From NCBI GenBank assembly GCA_029582165.1, contig CM055877.1:25418355-25482354 (forward strand): a stretch of 64,000 nt of DNA, written 5' to 3'. Below the pieces are notes generated by a model. That model was not told the origin of the DNA, ran no database searches, and saw only the letters and a list, made by a program, of their open reading frames with translations. Positions 44,205 to 55,522 of the stretch are shown piece after piece (the stretch's first letter is position 1; each line of letters starts with the position of its first letter). This DNA comes from Portulaca oleracea. Lineage: Eukaryota > Streptophyta > Magnoliopsida > Caryophyllales > Portulacaceae. The translations under genes were made by a program, and so were the position numbers.

Positions 44205-47200
44205 TGCCTTCAAATTCATTAAAAAGAATGAGTTAGATTTTAATTTTTAATTTTTTAAATTTTAAATCGATGGTTGAGATCTTACATTTCGTATAAATCA
44301 ATAGTTGATGCTGTCAAATGCATAGGATATGAGAGTTGGGGGAAGGAAGCCTTTTAAAGCACCTCCGTTCTACAGGTTATTATGTAAAGATTAATTTATC
44401 AAGCATTCTCATTATGTGTTTTAGGAACTTTGAAACCTTCAGGGAGTTTTATGTCATTATTAAATTTCTCATAAATCATAGTGATATTATAAGAGGCATG
44501 TTCAGCTTTCACATACAACCATATTTGATAGGTAGCGTGATGTAGTAGCATCAACTACTTGGGTGTACGCTTCTTCATACTCGAAATCAGGTCTTTGCGA
44601 AACTCTTGCGCAACAAGTTATGGCTTGTGCTTTATATCTTCATTTCATCTTAGCACAAAGACGTAATTATATCCCACAAGCTTTACACCGGTTGGTGTGC
44701 AGCCAATAGGTATGAATATTTCCAAAATTACAAGCAAATCTAATTTTTAATTAATTGCATCTTTCCACTTGGCTAATATTTTCATGGTGTGTATTCATTA
44801 ACGAACCTAAGTTTATGATCCTCATTGTCATTCATAATATTGAACGCTACATTATAATCAAATATTGTATCGACATCGATTTCACTTTGGTTCCATCTTA
44901 TCTCATGCATACATGACATAATTAATTGAGATCTCATCCTTTTCGCGAATTTAAGGCATATGAGCTTATAGTGCAACTTCCATATTTGGCATGATTTAGG
45001 GTATTCGGGATACACTTTTGAGGGTAGCAGGAAAGCAATGATAAAATATGGCATCATCCATGTCTTGAATATACCTTTTGTGCCTTATAGAGAACTATAT
45101 AGTCTTCTAAATTGGCGGTACCATCATAAAGTTAGATGATTGGTAGTTTTAGCTTACAAAGGCATCGAAAATGCATGACGCCTTCACTAAAGGAAGTATA
45201 GATTGTTAGTAGCCTTGGTCTGGAAGCGAAGCCAGTGAGAGGGATGTTACTTGATGGTTGTTGAACTAACCATACCAAGGATGTACTCTTTTAAAATTGC
45301 TCTTGGTGGGGATTAGACCTTTCCCTACTACAATACCCTTGTCCTCTCATGGTGGACTGGTCACAGCCTCGCTTGGCAATCGAGCCTTAGTTGTCCTCCC
45401 ATGTCTTCCCTTGTCAGCACCACCTTGTATAGAGGGTCCAAGGGTGCACATCCCTGTGGTAGAGTATAGGGTTATGCTCTCGAGTTGTTGAAAGGATGTG
45501 GGAGGGGCCTGTCCTGTGACTTTCTCCCTCCATCCAGGAAAGAAGTCCCCTCATGCTCAACAAACCACGTTGACCTACGGTTATGAATGGTGTAGCGAGT
45601 AGAGTTAGTAATAGAGTGGGCCACCTTATCTTTTTCCCTCTGTAAGTCTTTTATCTCCTCGATAACTTCCCGTGTGTCCCCCATGCCGATGTGTTGTGTT
45701 GCACGCTATATAGTGACCAAAGGTTGAGCGGAGTCTAGAAGTGATCTCCTTGGGAGTTACCTAACTAGATGACCTCTTAGGGTGATGGTTCTCGCCACGG
45801 AGAAGGGTGATGGTAGAAGGTAGTGAGAGGTCGTTGATGCTCCACAGTATTCTTGACTTGGTGTTGAACTTTCTTTATTATGTCATGTTGCATAACATCC
45901 ATGAACTTTGAGGGTACCGATGGTAACATAAGCTTGAGGCTGCTTGGATTGAATACCAATAGAATTTTGAAGTAGTCTTGCCCCTCATCCTTATTAAGTT
46001 GTTGGACATCTTAGATCAAGAATGAATTCCACTTGCTACCATCAGTTGTCGTTCTTCCCCATAGACGACGTTAAAATGTTTGTGGAGAAACTAAGGTGAA
46101 GTGAGTTGGGAGGATCAGACTTACGTGGATAATGACAAGTTGGAACCTCCTAGCGCTCTCGACCTACAAAATAAGGCGTGCCCCAGGAACGCCCCTCCAA
46201 CGCTCAAGTTAGTATAGGGATCAAGGATGACTAATGTGTATTGGGAGAACGTAAGTGTTTTGAGATTGAATGATGTTGTTTCACTGGGGGGGGGGGGGGA
46301 AGCCATATGTGGGAGTTCTTGGTGGTAATGATGAAAGCTTACCTAAGTCATGTCCCATCAAAAATACTAAAGGGGTTACTTATGGTAGAAATGGATGAAA
46401 GTAAATTGGATGGAAAACTACCTAACCCTAATCTTGGTCGAGGCTCCTGTGGGTTGGGAGTTGACATAGTTAACCCAGAGTTGACATACTTAATCCAATA
46501 CCTCAATTGGGCCCATGGTAGGGATTCAACCCAAAGATAACTGTTGACTTATCAGGGATGTCAATGGTCCAAAGTTGAGTTCTTCTCCTACCGAAACGGT
46601 AAGGGAGAATGTCCCCCCTTCCCCTCACCCCTCCCTCGGATTCAAACCCTAGAGGTAAGAGACAAGAGGAGGACCTCTTGCCACTCACGCAAGAAGTGAT
46701 TGGCTACTACGTCAAATGTAAATAATTCCTAGCATAAAAAATAAGAATATAAATAAATAACTATAAAAAACACTGTGGTATTTTCATTACTAAATTGCTT
46801 TTGCAATTAAGAAATAAAAATGCATCCTCTCTAAAAACACAATTCCCCAAAAAAGTATCATAACTTATCTAATCCAATCCATTTTTATCCATCCAAACCT
46901 CATTTTATCTAATTCAAAGAACAGGGTCGTGGTCGTAGTTAACTTACCTTATACTAAACTATTCCTGATAAATTTTATGAACAAAAAAAATTAAAAATAG
47001 TAAAAAAAAATAGTGGGTGTACACAGGTTCCAAAATCAAAATAGTAACACAGAGAAAAAGTTAGCTTTAGTAATGATAACTAATATTTTTTACAAAGAGA
47101 AATAATGCAAAATCATTTCTTGATAATGGATCATGATAATCATCTTAACTCAAAATGATTAATAACCATCTTAAACTGTTTATATTTCACATTTTTGTAA

Positions 47201-47448
47201 CTTTTATTAATATTATTTTAATAATTATATATATTTATCAATTATAATAGTATAATATTTATTAGTTAGGTCAAAAAATGAAATTATAGTCTAATTTTAT
47301 CAATTATAGCAAAAAATACACATTTTATGCATAGTTTATGTTTATGAAATAAATGTAAGTAAATAATTATTTTTAAATAGTTTATAAGTTGTAGTAACCC
47401 TCAAAGTAATGAAACATACCTTTATAATGATTAAAATAAACTTACTGT
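44205..47448. other. 3.2 kb without recognised genes; probable old repeat remnants
   Basis: A run of 13 G lies at 46286-46298. The stretch about 46090-46260 (GCCCCAGGAACGCCCCTCCAACGCTCAAGTTAG region) resembles non-coding parts of plant LTR elements from memory, but no LTR pair, TSD or protein domain could be placed. 46740-47440 is AT-rich. Short frames at 45472-45959 and 46121-46688 show no domain. Confidence 0.5.
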
Positions 47449-48140
47449 AGAAGGAAAAAATTTATCAGCCAATTCAGACTCGCCACGTGGAAATTAAAAT
47501 AATTTTAATTAGGCCAATTATAATCCGCCATTTCCATCAAAAAAAATTATAATCCGCCATGTGTCAAAATTAATTATGGTAGATCATTTAATGATAAATT
47601 AAATGATATTATATTTTTGGCCAATTAAATTATGCCGCATGTCATGGGTGACACATAAATATTTCTTTTTTTTTTTAAAGGAGTTAAATGGGCCTAAATG
47701 TTGGTCAATGTTCTCTATAAATAGAGACCCTCCTTCATTTGGAGGGGGTTGAAAAACATCCAAAGAAGACTCAAAAGTTCTCATACTCTCTCTCTCGAAG
47801 ACAAGAAGCACAACAAAGCTTAAGCTCATGTAGTCCATTCGTGGAGATCAAATTACTTTCTCTTGATCAGGATCAAGTCTCTATTACCCTCGTGCAAGAC
47901 CACAATTATCAAAGTTCATATTCAATGAAGAGTATATTCATCCAAGATTATATTCATCCAAAACCATACTCATTCAAGACTCGTTCAAGTTTGTTCAAAG
48001 AGATCGAATCGGAGGAGTTACATTTTCATTTTGTAACAAATACATAGAGATTGTACCCAAAATCCTTTGAAATTAATATATTATATTTGTTCACTAATTT
48101 CTTGTGTTTATTTATTTAGGCCCGAAAATTTGTGTTTACA
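47449..48140 (+). repeat. 5' LTR of a Tat-like gypsy element (left edge approximate)
   Basis: The right edge is firm: ...AATTTGTGTTTACA at 48140 is followed by the primer-binding site. The left edge is taken as TGTAGAAGG at 47449 and is less sure. A plus-strand TATA box TATAAATA is at 47716-47723 within CTCTATAAATAGAGAC. An 18-bp stretch around AATTATAATCCGCCAT is repeated at about 47516-47534 and 47548-47564. The matching 3' LTR is not in this window. Confidence 0.68.
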
Positions 48141-48145
48141 AATTT

Positions 48146-48163
48146 TGGCACACTCGGTGGGAC
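48146..48163 (+). promoter_or_regulatory. Primer-binding site of the Tat-like element
   Basis: TGGCACACTCGGTGGGAC lies 5 nt after the LTR end and has the TGG start expected for pairing with a tRNA 3' CCA. The tRNA was not identified. Confidence 0.6.
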
Positions 48164-49166
48164 ATCTCTCCCTATCATCTATTTCTCCAAGAACGAACTA
48201 TTTATCATTCGAAGAAGATGGATCCTAAGAACAACATCTATCATGCTTTGAAGAAAGTTTCTCAAGCCAAGTCACAAGAATCAATAACTAGTTCAACATC
48301 CAATGGAGTAATCACAAGAAGGATGACCAAGATTGCCGCTGTGGAGGCTGAGGAACAAGTTGCTGCGAGTGCCCCGTTGCAAATCTTTAACTCCAACTTG
48401 CCGGGGGCAAACCAAATTACTTCCACTCAAGTCGTTGACGCGAATAAGATGGTCGCTCAATGGATGGATGAAATCCGCCATCAACCATTGAGTGAAGAGA
48501 ATGAAGACTATGAAGATGGCGAGGAAACGCGAAAATCACCAAGGGATCCTCTCTCATCTGATTCTGATATCGACTCTATCGACACGTTATTATGCCCGTT
48601 ATGGTCACTGATGGTATTAACTATGAAGAAGAATTCAAGACTATAAAGGCTACGCTGACCAGACTAGAGAAAGAATGCGAGGAAAAGTTTGAGCATATTA
48701 AGCGACAAGATGAGCGGATTAAGAAATTGACAAAGAAGTTAAGAAAATGACCCGCTAACAAATTTGACGAAGGTTTGGGAGATGAAGATTCCGATGAAGG
48801 ATCCAATCATGAAGACTCCGACGAAGAAGAGAAATATAAAGAAGGTTTTGGCTCGAGTTCATTGTCTGTGGAGCAGATCCAAAAACTACTAGCCGATGCG
48901 ATAAAAGCTCATATCGAGGGAGGCTCTCGTAAAACTCAATTGCACAAGAAGCCTTACACAAAGAGGATTGACGCACTTCACATGCCTTACGGCTATCAAC
49001 CGCCGAAATTCACTTACTTCGATGGTAAAGGGAATCCCAAGCAGCATATAGCTCATTTCATCGAGACATGCAATATTGCTGGGACTGAGGGAGATCGACT
49101 AGTGAAGCAGTTCGTTAGAACCCTTAAAGGAATCGCCTTTGATTGGTATACGGACTTAGAGCCAGA

Positions 49167-50574
49167 TGTTTAGGCTCGATTTTGAGCCTAAGTGTCATTC
49201 TGTTCGGTTGTAATTTTTGTGGTTTTATAAGTTAAGGTTGTCGGTCCACAGGGATGGGTGTTTAGGCTTGATTAAGGGTAATCGGTTTGTGTTTGGGGGT
49301 TTTCTCACATACGGAAAGCGATAAATTATGTAAAGGAAAGCAATAAACTAATCTAGACATGATAATAATTAAGAAAACAATAAAAGGAAAGCAATAAAGA
49401 AAACACTTAAGGATGAAATCAATTAAAAGACATGAATGAAGACAATGAATGAACAACAAAATTGGGAACAAGAAATTATACCTTCGATGACCAAAATCTT
49501 CTAACCTTCAATCTACCTTTGCAATTTCCCCCTAACAAACAAGAAATTGTGGATTGGATTATCAAGGATCTCCCAAATTGTCACTAGGAAGTAGAATTGG
49601 AATTCCTTGACCCTCCTCCCCACTAAAAGATGAATTTGATGTGGCTAACCCTAGAAAGCTTTGAAATCAAGTCAACAATGGAGATTAGAGAGAGAGAGAG
49701 AGAGAAGAGAGAAGAGAGAGAAAGCTTTGTAAAACTTCAATGGAAACTTGCTTGAATTGAGAAAGCTTGAGAAAGTTTGAATACAAATGCTAGAAATCAA
49801 AGAAAGCTTGAAGAATCAAGAAAACTTGAAGAACAATTAAAGAAAGCAATTAAAGAAAGTAATTAAATCTAATTCTACTCCTAAACTACCTAGGCTAATT
49901 TCTTTCTTTCTTAGATTAATACAAGTGGGTATTTATAAAAGAAGGAAAAATACAACCCAAAACCCTAGAAACAAATCGCAGCACGCGCGTCAGTTTTTCT
50001 ACAGACAGAGTGGCTCGGGCGAGCCATTGGGGTGGCTCGGGCGAGAAAGCCTACTATTCGGCTCTCCTGGCTTATGTCTTTGTTGCCCCAGAAGCCTGGC
50101 TCGGGCGAGCCACTGTTCTGGACAGCTTTTCCCTGCCGACTTCAAACGCGCATAACTTCTTCATCCGAACTCTATTTTAGGCCCGTAAGATATCGATGGA
50201 AAGTTCTCGGTGTGTACTTTAAGCTCCCAAAATTTCAAACTAATCGGAGTTGTAACGAAGGAGTTATGACTCAAAGAGTGAAGGCACACGTATTTCAAAC
50301 CTTTGAGTTTGCACCGTTGCCCTGTTTTGCGCCATTCTTGATATGGAATTTCTGGCTTCGGTTTCGCCTAGGCTCTCGGCTCGGGTTGACTTGGTTTGAC
50401 TAGGAAAATAGCTCGGGATTCCCTAAAAACCTTCAATTAAGCCCAAACTTCTTCTAACTCCTTATTTTCCTACAAAACACTAAATCATTATATCTAAAAT
50501 ATAAATAGGGGTTAAAAGAAGCAAATATACCCTATAAAAGAGAAGAAATTTGGCTCGGAACGAGACCGAACACA
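49167..50574 (-). repeat. Minus-oriented LTR-like part of the insert
   Basis: TGTTTAGGC...GACCGAACA. On the minus strand it starts TGTTCGGTCTCG, with a minus-strand TATAAATA at 49930-49937. GC palindromes GGCTCGGGCGAGCC lie at 50009-50120, upstream of the TATA box in that sense. The GGTCCACAGGGATGG word near 49231 is placed like the CCACAGGGA word near the end of the Athila LTR here. Part (50125-50310) is shared with 5505-5695. A GA tract is at 49685-49720. Confidence 0.6.
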
Positions 50575-52159
50575 TTCCATCTACTTAGAATTATTGTTCG
50601 TTACCGTCCCTTAATAATTGTCTCTTATCCGTCTTTCTTTTAGTTTTTATGCAGGTTAGTTTGGACCCGAGGCATTGGGAGTTGCTGAGTTGTCGGTGCC
50701 GAGAACCCCGGCTCGGGAATTCAAGGAAGCAACCCCGGGAGCGGCCCTCATCTCGAAGATTTTGCAAAGGAGGAGTCAAGGCAAGCCCAGGAGGTCACGG
50801 TCATTACCCCCAAGGGTAATGCCCGTGACCAGAGTTGGAAAAATGACCAAAAGGAAAACCCAGGTGGTCACGGGCGTGACCCCATTTGTAGCGCCCGTGA
50901 CCAAATTAAGAGAATTAATTGTCATTTTGCTGAGACGAGTCACGGGCGTGACGACTGGTGGTAACGCCCCTGACGCTGCTGAGCTTTTTTTTTTCCAAGT
51001 TGCCGATTCCCAGGTGGTAACGGGCGTGACGATCTGAGGTAGCGCCCGTTACCTCAGCGAAGACTTTTGGTTCGAGATTTTGGAATCGCCTCGTCACGGG
51101 CGTGACGACTGAGGTAGCGCGTGTGACGACCTGCCGATCGAATTTTAGGGCCAAAACGACTGCGTTTTGTCTATTTTCTCCCATTGTATTTAAGCTCGGT
51201 CCAAAACTAAACCTAGGGAGGAAGTTTTTACTGTTCATCTTTCCCTTAGAATTGCTTGGCACTAGTTTCTAGATAGATTATCTCATTATTACTCTCAACT
51301 TTGGTTTTTGTTTGGTATTTTGGATTGGATTATTGCTTTGAAGAAGTATTGCTTTGAAGATTATTATTCAAGTTTGGTTGTTTCTTCTTCTTTCTATTAT
51401 TATCATCCTTCTTCTTGTTTGGGTAAGTTTCATTTCCCTCTTTTAGTAATTGCTTTAATTAGTTCTTGTGATTATTTCTTTGTATTCTCTTTCTAGACAT
51501 CATGATTAGGGTTCTTGCTTTATGCTTGGTAGTTTTAATGCTTTTTATCATGATTAGTGGCTAGTTTCCTTAGGGCTTAGGGGGAGGTTTAGCCCCTCAT
51601 GGGACCCCTTTTCTAAGGATTTGACTTAGTTAGGGCATTAAGCCTTGTTTTATGAGGTTTCATCTAATAACTCTATTGATTGTGGGGTTAAGTAGTGGAA
51701 ACCCGCTAAACCTACTTAAACACTATCCTTAGAGTAATTGGATGGATATCCGAACGAATCCTCATTCATTTAGTGGAGGAGTTCGGGTAGGGTGATTTGC
51801 ATATCAAACCTTTTAGGTGAGTCCTCATTCATTTAGTGGACGAATATTTAGGGTTAAATTCGGGTATACCTCGGGAGAGGCCGCGGAGTGGCTCTATTTC
51901 TTGCAATAACCTAGCTTTTATCCTGGCTTAGTGTCCTGACCGAGACTTCCTCGTGATTAGGGTGACCATTAGGAGGCAAAGACCGACCTTTGAGCCTTTT
52001 TTTTCTCTGTTTTTTTTCTGATAATCGATCCTTGTTCCCTTTCCCTCTCATAATCATTTTTGTTACCTTAAACTAAGCTTTAGTAGTGAAAGTTTTGACA
52101 AAAAGACCTTGCTCCCTGTGGATACGATACAAAAACCCGCACTGTATTGCGAGTGAACA
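50575..52159 (+). repeat. Plus-oriented LTR-like part of the insert
   Basis: GC palindromes GTCACGGGCGTGAC and variants (about 50790-51130) precede a TATA-like GTATTTAAGC near 51186. The end, CCCTGTGGATACGATAC...GAGTGAACA, looks like a gypsy LTR end in plus orientation. Its left edge is not determined, and the lineage is not assigned. Confidence 0.5.
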
Positions 52160-52813
52160 CCAGAGTCCATTGACAGTTGGGGAGTAATGGAGCAAGAATT
52201 CCTTAATCGATTCTATAGCACTCAACGCACCGTCAGTATGATGGAGTTGACAAACACGAAGCAGTGGTACCGGGAGCCAGTCTTGGAATATATCAATCGT
52301 TGGAGGTCACTCAGCCTTGAGTGCAAAGATCGATTGTCTGAAGCCTCCGCTGTCGAGATGTGTATACAAGGTATGGAATGGGATCTGCTTTATGTTTTGC
52401 ACATGAGTAAGCCAACAACTTTTCAAGAATTGGAAACGCGAGCACATGACATGGAGCTCACAATTTTCAAACATGATGCGAGAAGACCAAGTATCAAGGA
52501 GAAGCAAACTTCAGTCGGGGGTACGTCAAAAGGAATTCCTTCATCGGTAATTTTTGAAGAGAAAGAATATCCTTTTTCCGACAGTGATACAACCGAAATA
52601 CTTGATAAACTTCTTGAAAAAGGAATTATTAAACTTCCAGAGTCGAAGCATCCAAATGAAGCTGGAAGAATCAATGACCCTAAATACTGCAAGTACCACA
52701 GGATCGTTAGCCATCTGTTGGAGAAGTGTCAAACTTTTAAGGAGCTTGTCATGAGGCTTAAAAATGAAGGCAAGATCGTATTCGATGAAGATGAGAACGA
52801 TGAATCCGATTGA

Positions 52814-53222
52814 ACTTATTGCAAGTTGTCAAGTCAAATTAAAAAAGACTCACAAGTGAAGAATTCAAGACTTTCAAGTAATCCAAATCAAGACTCACAA
52901 GTCAAAATTCAAAACTTCCAATTCATCCACAAAAAAACTCACATATTCGAAATGAAGACTTTCAAGTCATCAAAATTGAAGACTCTCAAGTCGAAGTTCA
53001 AGAACTTCAAGTCAAAGACTCCCTAGTCATTAGGGCCAAAGACTTATTAGTCAACAAAATTCAAGACCTTCAAGTCATTCAAGTCAAGACTTACAAGTCC
53101 AAATTCAAAATTTTCAAATCAAAGACTCTCAAGTCATCAAGTTAAAGACTCCCAAGTCAAAATCCAAGGCTTCTAAGTCATCAACACTCAAGACTCCCAA
53201 GTCAAAATCCAAGGCTTCTAAA
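52814..53222 (+). repeat. Spacer of degenerate AAGACT(C/T)(T/C)CAAGTCA repeats
   Basis: Follows the gag stop. Short words AAGACTCACAAGTC and AAGACTTTCAAGTC recur throughout. The last part is a 45-bp unit (53145-53189) repeated at 53190-53222 and cut at the PMD start codon. Non-coding. Confidence 0.85.
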
Positions 53223-55274
53223 ATGGCAGGTAGGGGCAAGGGGTTTCTAGACAGGTCAAACCAGCTTCCGTCTAGTTGGAGGGGGGATGAAATTGGGGAC
53301 CCGCACCGATGTAATGTGACTGCATGAGCACGACGTGCTGGCCGAGGTACTGGAGCACCTGTTGATGCGGTTGGCCAGCCGGATGACACGCACAGTCAGA
53401 CCACGCAAGGCTTCATTGACCATATCAATGAACATATTGATTACTCAACCGACACGGAGACAACGGGGGACGACAGGACAGAGCCTGAAGTCCCGGGGGC
53501 GATCCCTACTTCTGTAGTACCTCCTCCTACTTCAGTCTACAGGCGAATGGGGTTCGACATGGGGGAGAGGCAGGTGGTGAGGCTGGGGCGAGCAGCGGCA
53601 GCAGCAACAGCATTAGGCATAAGAGGAGTTGGAGAAATGAGGAAGACTGGAACATTGACGGTAATGTTCCCGGGGGACCACAATTGGGGAACATTATACC
53701 GAGCTTTGGAGGTCACATCGCTCGGATAATATGGGCTGGTCGGGAGCGTTCGCGGGCAACAGTTCTTGAGTGCGTGACGAAGAGGAATGCATTGAGGGAA
53801 TTGAGGTCAATGAGGTCCTCAATGGATCCCGTATGCCAGAGTGTACTGCAAAATGTCCAACTGACCGCTTTGGTAGATTTAAGGTATGAAAACATCGATA
53901 TGAAACTAATCTCGGCCTTCGTTGAGAGGTGGCAACCCGACACGAACACATTTCACCTTCCGTTTGGTGAAATGACTATCATGCTGCATGATGTGGAACA
54001 CATTTTGGGCCTTCCAGTTGATGGTGTGATGCCTCATTGTCTTGATCGGGCAGCGGTTAACGAGTTCGTGCAAGCTATTTTCAAGAAGCCTATGTCGGAA
54101 CTAAAGAAATTGGGCATTTATGACAAGGGTGCCATCACTGATGTCGATTTGAGGTCGGTTGTTGTTTCACCCCTGTACCCCATTCCCCATAGGACACGGG
54201 CGTGGTTGTTGAGCTTGTTGGGGAACACTATCCTCGTGGACAAATCAAGGGATAGAGTTCGTCCGCATTCGTGGCCTAGCACTGATCATGTCGATACAGT
54301 TGCTTGGGGTACGATTACACTAGCGTACCTGTATTGACAGTTAGGGATGGCGAGCAGGGCTGGGACAACGAAGATAGTTGGGTGTTTGACCCTTTTGCAG
54401 GCAGGATATAGGAGTATTTTCCCTCATTTAGGCCACATAGTGAGCAACCGATTCGGGGACCTCGCGCAGTCAGGTGGTTTCCCAGTCACACGGTTAGATT
54501 AGAGCCACGCCTACGGGCATTGAGGGCCTCTCTGGACGCGTTGACGTCCGATAAGGTGTGTTGGTGCCCTTGTGGAGGTACACCTTACAGGACCTGCCAG
54601 AGGACGTTGTACATGGGCCCCATTCGTGCATATGACGAGACAGAGTTGTACATGCCTGATCGCGTTGACCGTCAGATAGGGCACCTACAACATGTCCCCC
54701 CAATGTTGCCCCGCCCTAGGAAAGCTGAACGACCGACCAAGGGGCCGTACAAATTGGAGTTTGATGAGTTCAGCGTTAACAGTGCTTGGGGGACATTTCC
54801 CTTTGGTAACATATTGTCCCTGATGGCTCTGCCACGCACAAAGCCTGTGGTTTGGGAAGTGGATGATGCATATAACGATTGGTTTGTGGTACATTCTCAT
54901 AAATTTTTTATCAACAACACCTCCACCAACCAATCCATAATCGATGAACCATGGTCCCTCGAATAGGTACAAACCCCGAAGCATACTTTAATATTAGTTT
55001 TGCATATTTTACTCAATTATAAGCTAACCAATGTTTTGTGTTATTATTTTAATTTTCTAATTTTTTTTTCATAGTATGCATATTTGTGAGAGAACTAGCG
55101 CAGACGATGTTTCAGCCACCCAGTCCTCACGAAGCGATAAGGCAAGTGAGTGATCACAGTTTCACAGCTATGTCTCATCTGTATGCTCAATGGTGCGCAC
55201 AATTGAATATCCAGGTCCCCGAGCAGCAAGACAACCAGGGGGGAGGAGGAGTAGAATTAGTTGTTAATTTTTAA
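53223..55274 (+). pseudogene. Plant mobile domain (PMD/MAIN-like) gene, degraded
   Basis: PMD proteins include the host factors MAIN and MAIL1, but PMD is also widespread in transposons; its biochemical role is unclear (family knowledge). The ATG at 53223 (MAGRGKGFLDRSNQL) follows directly on the spacer repeat. A TGA at 53325, where CGA would fit, comes next; a shift near 53600-53640 leads to the PMD core: QLGNIIPSFGGHIARIIWAG, FVERWQPDTNTFHLPFGEMT, ILGLPVDGV, RTRAWLLSLLG, ending at a TGA (54335-54337), again where CGA fits. The core continues after further shifts: 54520-54963 has YMGPIRAYDETELYMPDRVD and VWEVDDAYNDWFVVHSHKF. A possible intron (54967-55074) separates a last piece 55086-55274 (HEAIRQVSDHSFTAMSHLY). 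It faces the transposase gene on the other strand. Confidence 0.88.
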
Positions 55275-55522
55275 TTTGTGTCGAACATTTTAATTTCTAG
55301 TTTTACTGTCTTTCGTTTTAAGACTGATGTAAGTTTAAATTTATGTGGTTGTATCGTAGACTTGATGTATTGTCGAGTATTTTAATTGTTGATTTTAATG
55401 TTGTGCATTTTATTTAAAATTATTCACCACCACTTAAAAGAAAAAATGAACAAGAATGTAACAAGCGCCGTTGACACAATGTCATGTTAACCAAATACAT
55501 ATATGAGCATATAGTTTAATAC

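Larger units (their letters stand above)
49167..52159. mobile_element. LTR-derived insert within gag, perfect 5-bp TSD
   Basis: 2993 bp from TGTTTAGGCTCG to GCGAGTGAACA, with CCAGA on both sides (49162-49166 and 52160-52164). Removing it rejoins the gag reading frame. No coding domains. It looks composite: the left part reads as an LTR in minus orientation and the right part as one in plus orientation (next two entries). Confidence 0.88.
48218..52813 (+). pseudogene. Tat-like gypsy gag, split by a 3-kb insertion
   Basis: The start is ATG 48218 (MDPKNNIYHALKKVSQAK). A shift near 48598 moves to the frame with ATLTRLEKECEEKFEHIKRQ. A TGA at 48748-48750 interrupts, then 48775-49166 carries an acidic stretch and the gag core (PPKFTYFDGKGNPKQHIAHF, VRTLKGIAFDWYTDLEP). 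The insert 49167-52159 splits it at that Pro. From 52165 the core continues: EQEFLNRFYSTQRTVSMMEL, YINRWRSLSLECKDRLSE. A CCHC-like KYCKYHRIVSHLLEKC follows, and the protein ends DENDESD at 52813. The C-x2-H...H-x4-C form is that of Tat-lineage gag (family knowledge). No pol follows in this window. Confidence 0.88.

Noticed and set aside
45472..46688. Several 60-70 residue frames as host genes
   Set aside because: Short, mutually overlapping on both strands and without domains; the sequence looks like old repeat DNA.
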